From Nitrospirota bacterium (GTDB lineage Bacteria; Nitrospirota; Thermodesulfovibrionia; Thermodesulfovibrionales; UBA6898), in contig JACRMT010000018.1 of NCBI GenBank assembly GCA_016214855.1, positions 62,001 to 126,000 of the forward strand: DNA of 64,000 nucleotides, read 5' to 3'. Position numbers and translations under genes: made by a program. Under the pieces are notes generated by a model. The model was not told the origin of the DNA and did no database searches. It saw only the letters and a program-made list of their open reading frames with translations. Of this stretch, positions 42,924-51,535 are shown piece by piece. Each line of letters starts with the position of its first letter. The first letter of the stretch is position 1.

Positions 42924-44777
42924 ATGTTACAGATCAATAATCTCAGCAAGGTATTTGGCAAGCAGACCATATTCGACGGCGTCACGGCGACGATCAACAG
43001 CGGGGAGCGCGTCGGTTTTGTCGGCAGGAACGGCTCAGGAAAGACTACACTCTTCAGGATGATCCTTGACGAGGAGCATCCTGACTCGGGAAATATCAGC
43101 GTGCCGCAGGGCTATCGGATCGGCCATCTTTCACAGCATATCCATTTCACCAAAAAGACCGTTCTCAAGGAGGCGAGCCTCAGCCTCAGGCCGAACGAGG
43201 ACGGTATCGATGAGACATACAAGGTGAAGAAGATCCTCAGCGGACTCGGCTTCACTGAAGAGGACCTCGAAAAATCTCCCCAGTCTCTATCGGGCGGATA
43301 CCAGATTCGTCTGAATCTTGCAAAGGTGCTGGTATCAGAACCGAACCTCCTTCTCCTTGACGAACCGACGAACTATCTTGATATTGTCTCGATCCGCTGG
43401 CTTGGCCAGGAACTAAGGGCCTGGCAGGGTGAATTGATCCTTATCACGCATGACCGCGATTTCATGGACAGCGTAACGACCCATACCATGGTCGTTCATC
43501 GCTGCAAATTGCGGAAGATACCGGGGCCCACGCAGAAGCTCTTTGAACAGATACTGCTTGAAGAAGAGGTCCATGAGAAGACACGGATGAATGATGAGAA
43601 GAAGCGGAAGGATGTGGAGCAGTTCATCAACCGCTTCAGGGCCCAGGCAAATAAGGCAAAGGCAGTGCAGTCTAGGATCAAGGCGCTCCAGAGGCATGAG
43701 CGGCTCGAAAAGTTGACCGATCTCAGGACGCTTGATTTTTCGTTTAATGCTGCGCCGTTCACCGGCAAGCAGCTTATGGTTGCCGAGACCGTATCGTTCG
43801 GCTTTGACAAACATGAGCAGCTGATCAAGGACCTCAATCTGGTTATCGGGAAGAGAGACCGCATCGCGATCGTAGGAAAGAACGGCAAGGGCAAGACAAC
43901 GCTCCTGAACCTCCTTGCCGGTGAACTGAAACCGCAGCATGGTGTGATCACACCCCATCCTGCCACAAAGCTTGCATACTTCGGCCAGACAAATATCAGC
44001 AGACTGAATACGGCAAATACGGTGGAAGAAGAGATCATGGATGTCCACCCGGACCACAGCCGCGGCGTCAGCCGGAAGATCTGCGGGTTAATGATGTTCA
44101 CCGGGGACCATGCGCTCAAGAAGATATCCGTGCTTTCCGGCGGTGAAAAGAGCCGTGTCCTGTTAGGCAAGATCCTGGTCAGCCCTGCCAATCTGCTCTT
44201 TCTTGACGAGCCGACAAATCATCTCGATATGGAGTCCATAGATTCTCTTGTTGAGGCGATCGAGGCCTTTGCGGGTGCTGTTGTGATCGTTACGCACAGT
44301 GAGATGATCCTCCATGCAATAGCTGAAAAGCTGGTGATCTTCGATGACAATAAGGTGAGCGTCTTTGAAGGCACGTATCAGGATTTCCTTGACCGGGTCG
44401 GGTGGAAGGATGAAGCATCGGTTGAGAACGGAGCTGAAAAGAAGCCGAAGGCTGAAAAGGGCATCAACAGAAAGGACCTGAGAAAGATGCGTGCAGAGAT
44501 CGTCACGAACAAGTCGAAGGTGCTGAACCCGATCCAGAAGCGGATAACAGAGATAGAACATGCTATTGTAAAACTTGAAAAGAAAATAGAGCATGATACA
44601 AAGGCGCTCCATGACGCGACGCAGAAGGGCCATGGAGATCAGATCCAGAGTCTGTCAAAGGATATCCACGACATGCAGAAAAAGATCGAACCCCTGTTCA
44701 ATGAACTTGCGACATTGACCGAAGAGTTCGAGAGGAAAAGCAGGGAGTTCGAGGAGCAGCTGAAAGAGGTTGCATAA
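42924..44777 (+). CDS. ABC-F family ATPase
   Basis: A 617-residue soluble tandem ATPase with no membrane segment. Domain 1: GRNGSGKTTLF, SLSGGYQIRLNLAKVL, LLLDEPTNYLD. A basic linker at about 215-270 (NRFRAQANKAKAVQSRIKAL) fits the P-site tRNA-interaction motif. Domain 2: GKNGKGKTTLL, VLSGGEKSRVLLGKIL, FLDEPTNHLDM. The C-terminal 90 residues are a coiled coil as in Uup. Such proteins act on the ribosome. GAAGGGG precedes ATG 42924. Confidence 0.92.
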   Translation: MLQINNLSKVFGKQTIFDGVTATINSGERVGFVGRNGSGKTTLFRMILDEEHPDSGNISVPQGYRIGHLSQHIHFTKKTVLKEASLSLRPNEDGIDETYKVKKILSGLGFTEEDLEKSPQSLSGGYQIRLNLAKVLVSEPNLLLLDEPTNYLDIVSIRWLGQELRAWQGELILITHDRDFMDSVTTHTMVVHRCKLRKIPGPTQKLFEQILLEEEVHEKTRMNDEKKRKDVEQFINRFRAQANKAKAVQSRIKALQRHERLEKLTDLRTLDFSFNAAPFTGKQLMVAETVSFGFDKHEQLIKDLNLVIGKRDRIAIVGKNGKGKTTLLNLLAGELKPQHGVITPHPATKLAYFGQTNISRLNTANTVEEEIMDVHPDHSRGVSRKICGLMMFTGDHALKKISVLSGGEKSRVLLGKILVSPANLLFLDEPTNHLDMESIDSLVEAIEAFAGAVVIVTHSEMILHAIAEKLVIFDDNKVSVFEGTYQDFLDRVGWKDEASVENGAEKKPKAEKGINRKDLRKMRAEIVTNKSKVLNPIQKRITEIEHAIVKLEKKIEHDTKALHDATQKGHGDQIQSLSKDIHDMQKKIEPLFNELATLTEEFERKSREFEEQLKEVA

Positions 44778-44924
44778 AGCAGGTAAAAAGTCAGTAGATT
44801 GTTAGGTGCTTAGGGCGAACAGATCTGCGGGATCACAAAGCTTGCTGTAGCAATATTCTCTATAGTCCTGAAAGACTATAGACTAATCAACCTAATATGC
44901 TTTTGTCTTATTGAGGAGAACATT

Positions 44925-45746
44925 ATGGCATTGCTTGATTATTTCAAACCTGTTGTCTCGATGACCGCTGAAGAGGTGCGGGAATTCATGAAGGGAAAGA
45001 ACCCTGATGAGTTTAATCTGATCGATGTCCGTCAGCCGATCGAATATGAGCTCAGCCATCTTGCCGGTGCGAGGCTCATGCCGGTGGGTGAGCTCCAGGC
45101 TCATCTCAATGAGGTGGACAAGGCCAAGCCGACAATAGCCTATTGAGGATCAGGCGTTCGCAGCCGGGCGGCTGCGGCAATCCTTAATGACTCCGGTTTT
45201 AATAATGTATTCAACATGCAGGGAGGCATCAGGGCCTGGGAGGGACTGCTCGCTCAAGGACCTCCCGAGGCGGGCATGGCCTTTTTCGGCGATGCTGTAA
45301 AGCCGGACGAACTTGCAATGCTCGCCTGGATGCTGGAGGACGGTTCACGGCAGTTCTATAGCCGGCTCGATGAATTTCTGAAGGACGAGGATGCCCGGCA
45401 TCTGTTCCAGAGCCTTGCCAAAGCAGAAGAAAGCCATGAAAAGACGCTTGCTGAACTCTACAAGACCTATTCGGGCGGCAGTGCTATCGGGGATAAGCCT
45501 GCGACAGAAAAGGGAGAGATCATGGAAGGCGGCGTCAGGGTTGATGAATCGCTTCTCTGGGCGAGGGATAAGGATGTCACAGCGATCCTTGAATTCGCCA
45601 TATCTCTTGAGACGAATTCCTATGACCTGTATATCAAGATGGGACGGAGATTCGAGGGAGATGCAAGCAGGGTCTTTTCACTGTTGGGTGAAGAAGAGAA
45701 AAAACATCTCGAACGCCTTGCAAAACTGCTCGAAAAGAAAGTCTGA
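44925..45746 (+). CDS. selenocysteine rhodanese-ferritin fusion (predicted)
   Basis: A 273-residue product if the TGA at 45144-45146 is read as selenocysteine. The N-terminal rhodanese domain runs MTAEEVREFM, FNLIDVRQPIEYELSHLAGA, then PTIAY-TGA-GSGVRSRAAAAIL, where TGA stands exactly at the catalytic cysteine of the YCxSGxRS loop. The frame then stays open for 200 codons through FNMQGGIRAWEG into a ferritin-like helical domain (DGSRQFYSRLDEFL, KAEESHEKTLAEL, AISLETNSYDLYIKMGRRF, LGEEEKKHLERL) with E and H metal ligands. A SECIS-like hairpin follows the TGA. GAGGAG precedes ATG 44925. Sulfur or selenium transfer near an iron site is likely. Confidence 0.8.
45144..45176 (+). promoter_or_regulatory. 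UGA codon with bacterial SECIS-like hairpin
   Basis: TGA (45144-45146) is followed after 12 bases by a perfect 7-bp stem CGCAGCC (45159-45165) and GGCTGCG (45170-45176) with apical loop GGGC. The loop begins 19 bases after the UGA and starts with GG, meeting the published bacterial SECIS rule (loop 16-37 bases from UGA with a G in its first two positions). Confidence 0.75.
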
Positions 45747-45808
45747 ATTGCAGAAGCAGTAGCATGTTACCAATAAGTATTCTGACAAATTTCAAAAATC
45801 TCCTCACA

Positions 45809-45857
45809 CCCCTCTTTGCCAAAGAGGGGTAGAATACCTCCCTTTGACAAGGGGAGG
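45809..45857. repeat. pair of GGAGGGG-type hairpins
   Basis: CCCCTCTTTG (45809-45818) pairs perfectly with CAAAGAGGGG (45820-45829). A second hairpin joins CCTCCCTT (45837-45844) and AAGGGGAGG (45849-45857). Same loose family as 31490-31510 and 42732-42752. It may also end transcription of the preceding gene, though no U-run is directly attached. Confidence 0.6.
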
Positions 45858-45972
45858 ATAGGAGGGATTTTTCAGTTAATGACTTCACGCGTTTTATTTT
45901 TTCCTGCTTGACAACCATTTCGACATTTCATTAATCTTCATACGCTGAACACCATATTAAGAAGGAGATGCT

Positions 45973-46740
45973 ATGGCTGGGATCAAGATAGGCATTATCG
46001 GTGGATCGGGTATGGATGACCCGAAGCTGCTGCAGAACAAGAAAGAGAAGAAGGTAAAAACTCCGTATGGCAGCCCGTCGTCAGCACTCACGACCGGCAA
46101 GATCACCGGCATTGACGTTGTGATCCTCGCGCGTCACGGCAAGGACCATTCGATCTATCCGACGGGCGTGAATTTCAGGGCGAACGTGCATAGCCTCAAG
46201 CAGGAAGGCTGCACCCATATCCTGGCTACTACTGCGGTGGGATCGCTGCGGGAGAAGATCAGGCCCGGCGATCTGGTCTTTGTTGACCAGTTTATCGATT
46301 TTACAAAGCATCGCAACCTGACGTTTCATACCGAGAATAAGGTTGTCCATACGCCCATGGCAGACCCTTTTTGTTCTGATCTGCGGTCGCTGCTGGTCAG
46401 ATCAGCGAAAGAGCTGAAGCTGCGCCACCACACGAAAGGCACGGTCGTGGTGATCGAGGGGCCCCGGTTTTCGACCAGGGCAGAATCGCATATGTTCAGG
46501 ATGCTCGGCGCTGATGTGATCAATATGTCAACGGTCCCTGAGGTGATCCTTGCGAGGGAGCTTGGCCTCTGCTACCAGGCGATTGCCATGTCAACCGACT
46601 ATGACTGCTGGAAAGAGGATGAGGAGCCTGTTACCTGGGAGATGATCCTGGCGACCATGCATAAGAATGCAGAAAATGTTAAGCAGCTGCTTCTGAAAGC
46701 TATATCGAAGATAACGGCTGTGCACAGCCACTGCGGATAA
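45973..46740 (+). CDS. mtnP: S-methyl-5'-thioadenosine phosphorylase
   Basis: A 255-residue purine-nucleoside-phosphorylase-family enzyme splitting methylthioadenosine into adenine and methylthioribose-1-phosphate. Signatures: IGIIGGSGMDD, the phosphate site ARHGKDHSIYPTGVNFRAN, TAVGSL, VVIEGPRFSTRAES, and INMSTVPEVILARELGLCYQAIAMSTDYDCW. It is followed 11 bases later by apt, which recycles the adenine released, so the two form a salvage operon. AAGGAG precedes ATG 45973. Confidence 0.93.
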   Translation: MAGIKIGIIGGSGMDDPKLLQNKKEKKVKTPYGSPSSALTTGKITGIDVVILARHGKDHSIYPTGVNFRANVHSLKQEGCTHILATTAVGSLREKIRPGDLVFVDQFIDFTKHRNLTFHTENKVVHTPMADPFCSDLRSLLVRSAKELKLRHHTKGTVVVIEGPRFSTRAESHMFRMLGADVINMSTVPEVILARELGLCYQAIAMSTDYDCWKEDEEPVTWEMILATMHKNAENVKQLLLKAISKITAVHSHCG

Positions 46741-46751
46741 AGGAGGAGACC

Positions 46752-47285
46752 ATGTCGATCAAATCAAGAATCAGGACCATACCCGATCACCCGAAGAAGG
46801 GGATCATGTTCAGGGACATTACGACGCTTATCAAGGACCCTGTCGGCTTCAGGCTGGTGATCGATAACTTTACCCAGCGGTATATTACCGATGAGATCGA
46901 CTTCGACATCATCGTCGGTATTGAAGCCCGGGGATTTATCATTGGCGGCGCACTTGCCTATACGCTCGGCAAGGGATTTGTCCCTGTGCGCAAAACGGGC
47001 AAGCTGCCCGGAGAAAAGATCAGCCATGAATATGCGCTTGAATACGGCACAGACAAGATAGAGATGCATGTCGATTCTATCAGCAAGGGGACGAGAGTGC
47101 TTCTGGTCGATGACCTGCTTGCAACCGGAGGGACTGCGCTTGCAGCTGCAGCGCTTATCGAGAAACTGGGCGGTGTTGTTGCCGAGATGGCCTTTATCGT
47201 GAACCTGCCGGATGTGGGTGGCGCAAAAAAGCTTGCTGAAAAGGGTTATAAGTCATACTGCCAGACCGAGTTCGAAGGGGATTAG
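46752..47285 (+). CDS. apt: adenine phosphoribosyltransferase
   Basis: A 177-residue enzyme that makes AMP from adenine and PRPP. The start SRIRTIPDHPKKGIMFRDITTLI and the PRPP motif VLLVDDLLATGGTALAAA, with IEARGFIIGGALAY and FVPVRKTGKLP between, are complete. Length is normal. Co-transcribed with mtnP. AGGAGG precedes ATG 46752. Confidence 0.95.
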   Translation: MSIKSRIRTIPDHPKKGIMFRDITTLIKDPVGFRLVIDNFTQRYITDEIDFDIIVGIEARGFIIGGALAYTLGKGFVPVRKTGKLPGEKISHEYALEYGTDKIEMHVDSISKGTRVLLVDDLLATGGTALAAAALIEKLGGVVAEMAFIVNLPDVGGAKKLAEKGYKSYCQTEFEGD

Positions 47286-47315
47286 TTTATTGCAGCATAG
47301 ACAAGTGAGGTGCTG

Positions 47316-47993
47316 ATGATCCCCTGGAAGTTCCTTGATAGTGCTCAGGCGCCCGGAGACGGCGGAGAGCTCAGGCTTTACCAGCGCGGGACCGAGTTCT
47401 CGATCAGGATCGATAAATGCGAGCTCATGAACAGCCGTCATTACGGGTCTGAAGATGCGCTGGCAGAACTCTCCTGCAAGAGGATTGCTAACCGTCCCCA
47501 TCCCCGCGTCCTGATCGGCGGCCTGGGCATGGGCTATACCCTGAGGGCAGCGCTGAACAGTCTGACTCGTGATAGCAGCGTGGTAATTGCCGAACTCGTC
47601 CCTGCAGTCGTTGTGTGGAACCGCGGCCCGCTGGCTGAGCTTGCCGGCAATCCTCTTAAGGACCCTCGTGTGATTGTGCGTGAGAATGATGTTGGAGAGG
47701 TGATGCGTGAGAAGCAGCATGCATACGACGCCATTATGCTGGACGTTGATAACGGGCCCGAGGGCCTGACCCGGAAGAGCAATGACCTGCTTTACGGAGC
47801 GGCAGGCCTGAAGATCGCCTATGATGCCCTGCGGCCCGGAGGAGTGCTTGCAGTCTGGTCAGCCGGCACGAATGATGCGTTTGTGAAGCGGCTTCGCAAG
47901 GCCGGCTTCACGGTTGACGAGGTCCCTGTGCGTTCACGCGGTGCGCGCGGAGGGGCGAGGTACACGGTCTGGCTTGCCCAGCGGGGAGACTGA
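47316..47993 (+). CDS. spermidine-synthase-like methyltransferase-fold protein
   Basis: A 225-residue protein with a Rossmann-type S-adenosyl-binding core: PRVLIGGLGMGYTLRAALN (glycine loop), SVVIAELVPAVVVWN (acidic end of strand 2), YDAIMLDVDNGPEGL, and LRPGGVLAVWSAG. This matches spermidine-synthase-like proteins that lack the N-terminal strands of true SpeE. The substrate is unknown. ATG 47316 is chosen with GAGGTG upstream; GTG 47310 is possible. Next to mtnP, whose substrate MTA is the by-product of spermidine synthesis, which hints at a polyamine link. Confidence 0.75.
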   Translation: MIPWKFLDSAQAPGDGGELRLYQRGTEFSIRIDKCELMNSRHYGSEDALAELSCKRIANRPHPRVLIGGLGMGYTLRAALNSLTRDSSVVIAELVPAVVVWNRGPLAELAGNPLKDPRVIVRENDVGEVMREKQHAYDAIMLDVDNGPEGLTRKSNDLLYGAAGLKIAYDALRPGGVLAVWSAGTNDAFVKRLRKAGFTVDEVPVRSRGARGGARYTVWLAQRGD

Positions 47994-48031
47994 TTGATAC
48001 ATACAACTGCCGGGACGATAGTCATCCTGTT

Positions 48032-48313
48032 TCATCGTTTTTTCAGATAGTGCTTTAACTCTCGATAATAGTTTTCGTGTGGTCCGATCATGACCAGTTC
48101 CAGATCGACACCAGCTTTGCGATAAGCGAGAAGATATTGGGTTGTCTTAATTTTGAATTTATGTACAAATACGCCTCTGAGGGCGCCTTTTTTTTCCTCT
48201 CCAATAGATGGGTTTTTCGCAATTGTTCGTATCTCCAGGTCTAATGCCATTTTTTCCTGCTTCGGCATTTTCTTAACTTTTTGTTCAAAAGACCTTGATT
48301 GGTATATTGTCAT
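48032..48313 (-). CDS. RelE/ParE-family toxin
   Basis: A 93-residue RelE-superfamily toxin (MTIYQSRSFEQKVKKMPKQEKMALDLEI, GALRGVFVHKFKIKTTQYLLAYRKAGVDLELVMIGPHENYYRELKHYL). The C-terminal GPHENYYR block is typical of this branch, which usually cuts ribosome-bound mRNA. It is preceded, five bases upstream on the same strand, by its antitoxin. Confidence 0.87.
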   Translation of the reverse strand: MTIYQSRSFEQKVKKMPKQEKMALDLEIRTIAKNPSIGEEKKGALRGVFVHKFKIKTTQYLLAYRKAGVDLELVMIGPHENYYRELKHYLKKR

Positions 48314-48318
48314 GGGGA

Positions 48319-48537
48319 TTATTCAAATGAGTATTCGGTTCTCTCGCCTTGCTCCAATTCCTCCAATCCCATCAAGATCTCTTTAATAAGAGAGTATGTC
48401 AGATCAGGGTTCTCCTCAACACACTTGCCCATACGGGCCCAATGTTCAATCTGGCCGGCCAGGGACCTATGATCAATGCGGCTGAATTTCTTTGCCTCAA
48501 CAAGAAGCTCTTCAGATACTCTTACTGCTGTTGCCAT
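48319..48537 (-). CDS. ParD-like antitoxin
   Basis: A 72-residue antitoxin of the ParD-like family (TAVRVSEELLVEAKKFSRIDHRSLAGQIEHWARMGKCVEENPDLTY). The ribbon-helix-helix start VRVSEELLVEAKKFS and HRSLAGQIEHWARMG are characteristic. Acts with the toxin at 48032. GGAGGAA precedes ATG 48537. The pair is isolated between conserved genes. Confidence 0.85.
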   Translation of the reverse strand: MATAVRVSEELLVEAKKFSRIDHRSLAGQIEHWARMGKCVEENPDLTYSLIKEILMGLEELEQGERTEYSFE

Positions 48538-48638
48538 AGTTCATTCCTCCGTTTACATCTGTTGCATTATGTTTCATTATATGTCTATTGATTGCATAAT
48601 GCAACTAAGTATGGACACGGCATATTGGGGGTATGCTA

Positions 48639-49226
48639 TCAATCTAAAACGCTTATCCCGAACTTCTTCAGGGTCGCTGAAAGGCTTGCAACCGGCAGGC
48701 CGATAACATTGAAATAATCGCCTTCGATCTTTTTCACGATAAGGGAACCGATGCCCTGGATCGCGTACGCGCCTGCCTTGTCCAGAGGTTCGCCTGTTTC
48801 GACGTATGCGTGCAGCTCTTCATTCGCCATCTTCCTGAACCAGACCTTTGTCTCTACTGCGGAGGAAGACTTCTTGCCGTTACTGGTGTCCAGCACCGTA
48901 TATCCTGTTATGACCGAATGCAGTTTGCCGTTCAGCAGGGTGAGCATCCGCATGGCCTCTTTATCTGTATGCGGCTTGCCTAACAGTTTGCCCTTAAAGA
49001 CGATGAAGGTGTCTGCTGCGATGATGAGAGCATCCTTATGCTTACCTGCAACCGCACGTGCTTTTTCGAAGGAAAGATGTTTGGCGAGTTCGTGCGGCTT
49101 GAGCTTAAGGTTGAGATCTTCTTCATAGTCGCTTACATCGACCCTGAATTTCAGGCCGATGAGCGACAGGAGTTCCTTGCGCCGGGGCGATGCTGATGCC
49201 AGGATTATCGTTCTCTGCTCAGACAT
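48639..49226 (-). CDS. maf: Maf-family nucleotide pyrophosphatase
   Basis: A 195-residue enzyme of the Maf/YhdE family, which hydrolyses non-canonical or modified nucleoside triphosphates. Motifs: ILASASPRRKELLSLIGL, EKARAVAG, IIAADTFIVFKGKLLGKP, and the late YAIQGIGSLIVKKIEGDYFNVIGLP. ATG 49226 gives the normal start MSEQRT; ATG 49241 is possible. It overlaps the end of the flavoprotein gene. Confidence 0.92.
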   Translation of the reverse strand: MSEQRTIILASASPRRKELLSLIGLKFRVDVSDYEEDLNLKLKPHELAKHLSFEKARAVAGKHKDALIIAADTFIVFKGKLLGKPHTDKEAMRMLTLLNGKLHSVITGYTVLDTSNGKKSSSAVETKVWFRKMANEELHAYVETGEPLDKAGAYAIQGIGSLIVKKIEGDYFNVIGLPVASLSATLKKFGISVLD

Positions 49227-50385
49227 ACTGCCCTGCCGCATGACCCGATGCCCAGGCCCAATGAAGATTGAATCCGCCCAACTGCCCTGTCACATCTAAT
49301 ACCTCTCCGATAACATACAGTCCCGGCACTTTTTTCGTTTCCATGGTCTTGGAGGATACTTCATCTGTATCTATTCCGCCAACCGTCACCTCAGCCGCGC
49401 CATACCCTTCAGTGCCGGATGGTTTGACCTGCCATGCATGGAGCTTATCAGCTGCCTCCCGCAGTTCCCTTTCAATGAACTGGCAGACAGGTTTGGTCTG
49501 AAGATAATTGCTGCACCAGGCCTGAGTGAAGCGCGAAGGCAGATATTGAGAGAGCAGGGTCTTGATCTCTTTTCTGCTCTGTCTGTTGGCAAGAAGGAGC
49601 TCATACGCATTGACCCCGGGCAGAAGATCGATCGAAAGCAGATCGCCCTTGTTCCAGTATGAGGATATCTGGAGTATGGCCGGACCGCTCAGTCCGCGAT
49701 GCGTGAAAAGGAGGCTGCCGCGAAAGGATGTCCTGTTCACGGTGACCTCTGCATTGATCGAAACACCGCTCAGGTCTCTGAATATCTCCAGCTCCTTCCC
49801 TGAAAGAGTGAGGGGCACAAGACCGGGCCTTGGTGATATGACATTGATCTTGAATTGCTCTGCGATCTTAATGCCGAAGTCAGTAGCACCGAGTTTGGGA
49901 TACGACAGTCCGCCGGTCGCGATGACCAGTGATTCCGCCTGAAAAGTCCCTCTGTCTGTTGCGACGGAGAACAGTCCATCATGCTTAATGCTTTTGACAC
50001 TGCATCCAAGGTGAATGTCTGCGCCTGCTTTTTCGCATTCAGCCCTGAGCATCACGATGATCTCAGCAGAGGTCGCATCGCAGAAGAGCTGCCCTGCTTC
50101 TTTTTCGTGAAACGTTATTCTGTATTTTCTGAGCAGGGAGATGAAGTCTTCCGGGGTGTACCGGGAAAGTGCAGATCTGCAGAAATGCGGGTTCTGCGAA
50201 ATATAGTGTTCTGCAGAGACATGCAGGTTCGTAAAATTGCATCTGCCGCCGCCTGATATCCTTATCTTGCTGCCGATCTTCTGGCTATGGTCCAGCACAA
50301 GAACAGACCTCCCCCGCTTTCCTGCCTCGATCGCGCAGATGAGGCCGGATGCCCCGGCGCCGATTATGATAACGTCTTTTTGCAT
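49219..50385 (-). CDS. YhiN/HI0933-family flavoprotein
   Basis: A 388-residue NAD(P)/FAD-dependent oxidoreductase. The start DVIIIGAGASGLICAIEAGKRG is the FAD dinucleotide fold; KIRISGGGRCNFTN is the family's hallmark; VIATGGLSYPKLGATDFG and the C-terminal GQLGGFNLHWAWASGHAAG complete it. Substrate not established for the family. Likely co-transcribed with maf. Confidence 0.9.
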   Translation of the reverse strand: MQKDVIIIGAGASGLICAIEAGKRGRSVLVLDHSQKIGSKIRISGGGRCNFTNLHVSAEHYISQNPHFCRSALSRYTPEDFISLLRKYRITFHEKEAGQLFCDATSAEIIVMLRAECEKAGADIHLGCSVKSIKHDGLFSVATDRGTFQAESLVIATGGLSYPKLGATDFGIKIAEQFKINVISPRPGLVPLTLSGKELEIFRDLSGVSINAEVTVNRTSFRGSLLFTHRGLSGPAILQISSYWNKGDLLSIDLLPGVNAYELLLANRQSRKEIKTLLSQYLPSRFTQAWCSNYLQTKPVCQFIERELREAADKLHAWQVKPSGTEGYGAAEVTVGGIDTDEVSSKTMETKKVPGLYVIGEVLDVTGQLGGFNLHWAWASGHAAGQYV

Positions 50386-50452
50386 CAGGGTTTAATCATA
50401 CCCCTCTTCGGAAAAAGGGGGCAAGGGGATAGTTGAGGATATTCCCTGAACG

Positions 50453-51535
50453 CTACCTTACCTGGAGATATTCACGGGCAAGGGCAGGGTACAGACGCGG
50501 ATTAAAGAGGATGTTGGTCATAAAATAACATTCATGGGTGCAGTAGCATTGACTGTCCCTGATGCTGTTCAATATTGCCTTTGCCCGGTCCGATCTCAGG
50601 AGCTTCTGAATATCATATCCATGATCCCCGACGTTTCCCAGACTTCTTCTCAGGATCTCGCAGGGGAAAACCTCTCCGTTCTCCTCAAGCACAACGTTCA
50701 GCGCCCCGGCATAACAGGGGATCAAACGCATCTGCGCATCGTCAGTGCGGGATATGAGCCTGCGTTGCAAGATGTCCTGCGCTGCCTTGATGCGCGCACC
50801 GCGGAAACGATATGTCCTGGCTGATCCCTTGTTCTTCAGGTTCTGCTCAAGCCTCCCGATCGCATGTTGATATTTTTGGTGGTCAACGTTCTTAAAACTT
50901 TTGTCCGAAAGGTTCCCCCTGATCAGGGAGATGGTATGGGTCTTTACGCTTTCCATGTTGTTCACAAAATCTATGATCTCATCCATCCGGTCCTGATTTT
51001 CCGAGCAGAAGACCGTGTTCACGCCTAATTCAAAATTGGAGTATACCGCAAGAAGATCCCTGAGCAGGTGATAGGACTCTATGGTCTTTGAAAAACTGCC
51101 GGGGGTATTGCGCAGCCTGTCATGAGCCTCATTCAGCCCGTCGAGCGACAGTTTTACGGCTATCGTACTTTTTGAACAGTCTTTAAGTATCTGTTCGGTC
51201 ATCTCCCTGATGCGGCCTGGCATCAGGCCATTGGTCGGAAGGAGTATGATCGCCGGCTTATTGTTTCTGTAAAAGATCCTGCTGATCTCGGACAGATCAT
51301 CCCTGAGAAAGATCTCGCCGCCTGAAAATGACAGCCAGAGCAGGTTGCCCAGCGATGAGGATACCTTCCTGATCTCATCAAGGGAAAGCTCCCGGTCAGA
51401 AATCTGATCATCGTCTGATCTGAGATAAAAGCAGAAGGGGCATCTGGCATTGCACCTGTGTGTTATGAAGAAGGTCAGATGGATCGGCCGGCTCTTGCTG
51501 AAGATGGAACTGACATGACGGAAAGGGGAATACAT
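50453..51535 (-). CDS. radical SAM/SPASM-type enzyme
   Basis: A 360-residue radical S-adenosylmethionine enzyme. The cluster motif CNARCPFC is near residue 28, with FSGGEIFLRDD (SAM contact) and ILLPTNGL after it. The C-terminal SPASM-like region has cysteines at RLIPCYAGALN, VFPCEILR and QCYCTHECYF, able to hold auxiliary iron-sulfur clusters. The product is unknown. It shares an ATG/stop overlap with the glycosyltransferase gene, so the two probably work on the same envelope or natural-product pathway. Confidence 0.87.
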   Translation of the reverse strand: MYSPFRHVSSIFSKSRPIHLTFFITHRCNARCPFCFYLRSDDDQISDRELSLDEIRKVSSSLGNLLWLSFSGGEIFLRDDLSEISRIFYRNNKPAIILLPTNGLMPGRIREMTEQILKDCSKSTIAVKLSLDGLNEAHDRLRNTPGSFSKTIESYHLLRDLLAVYSNFELGVNTVFCSENQDRMDEIIDFVNNMESVKTHTISLIRGNLSDKSFKNVDHQKYQHAIGRLEQNLKNKGSARTYRFRGARIKAAQDILQRRLISRTDDAQMRLIPCYAGALNVVLEENGEVFPCEILRRSLGNVGDHGYDIQKLLRSDRAKAILNSIRDSQCYCTHECYFMTNILFNPRLYPALAREYLQVR

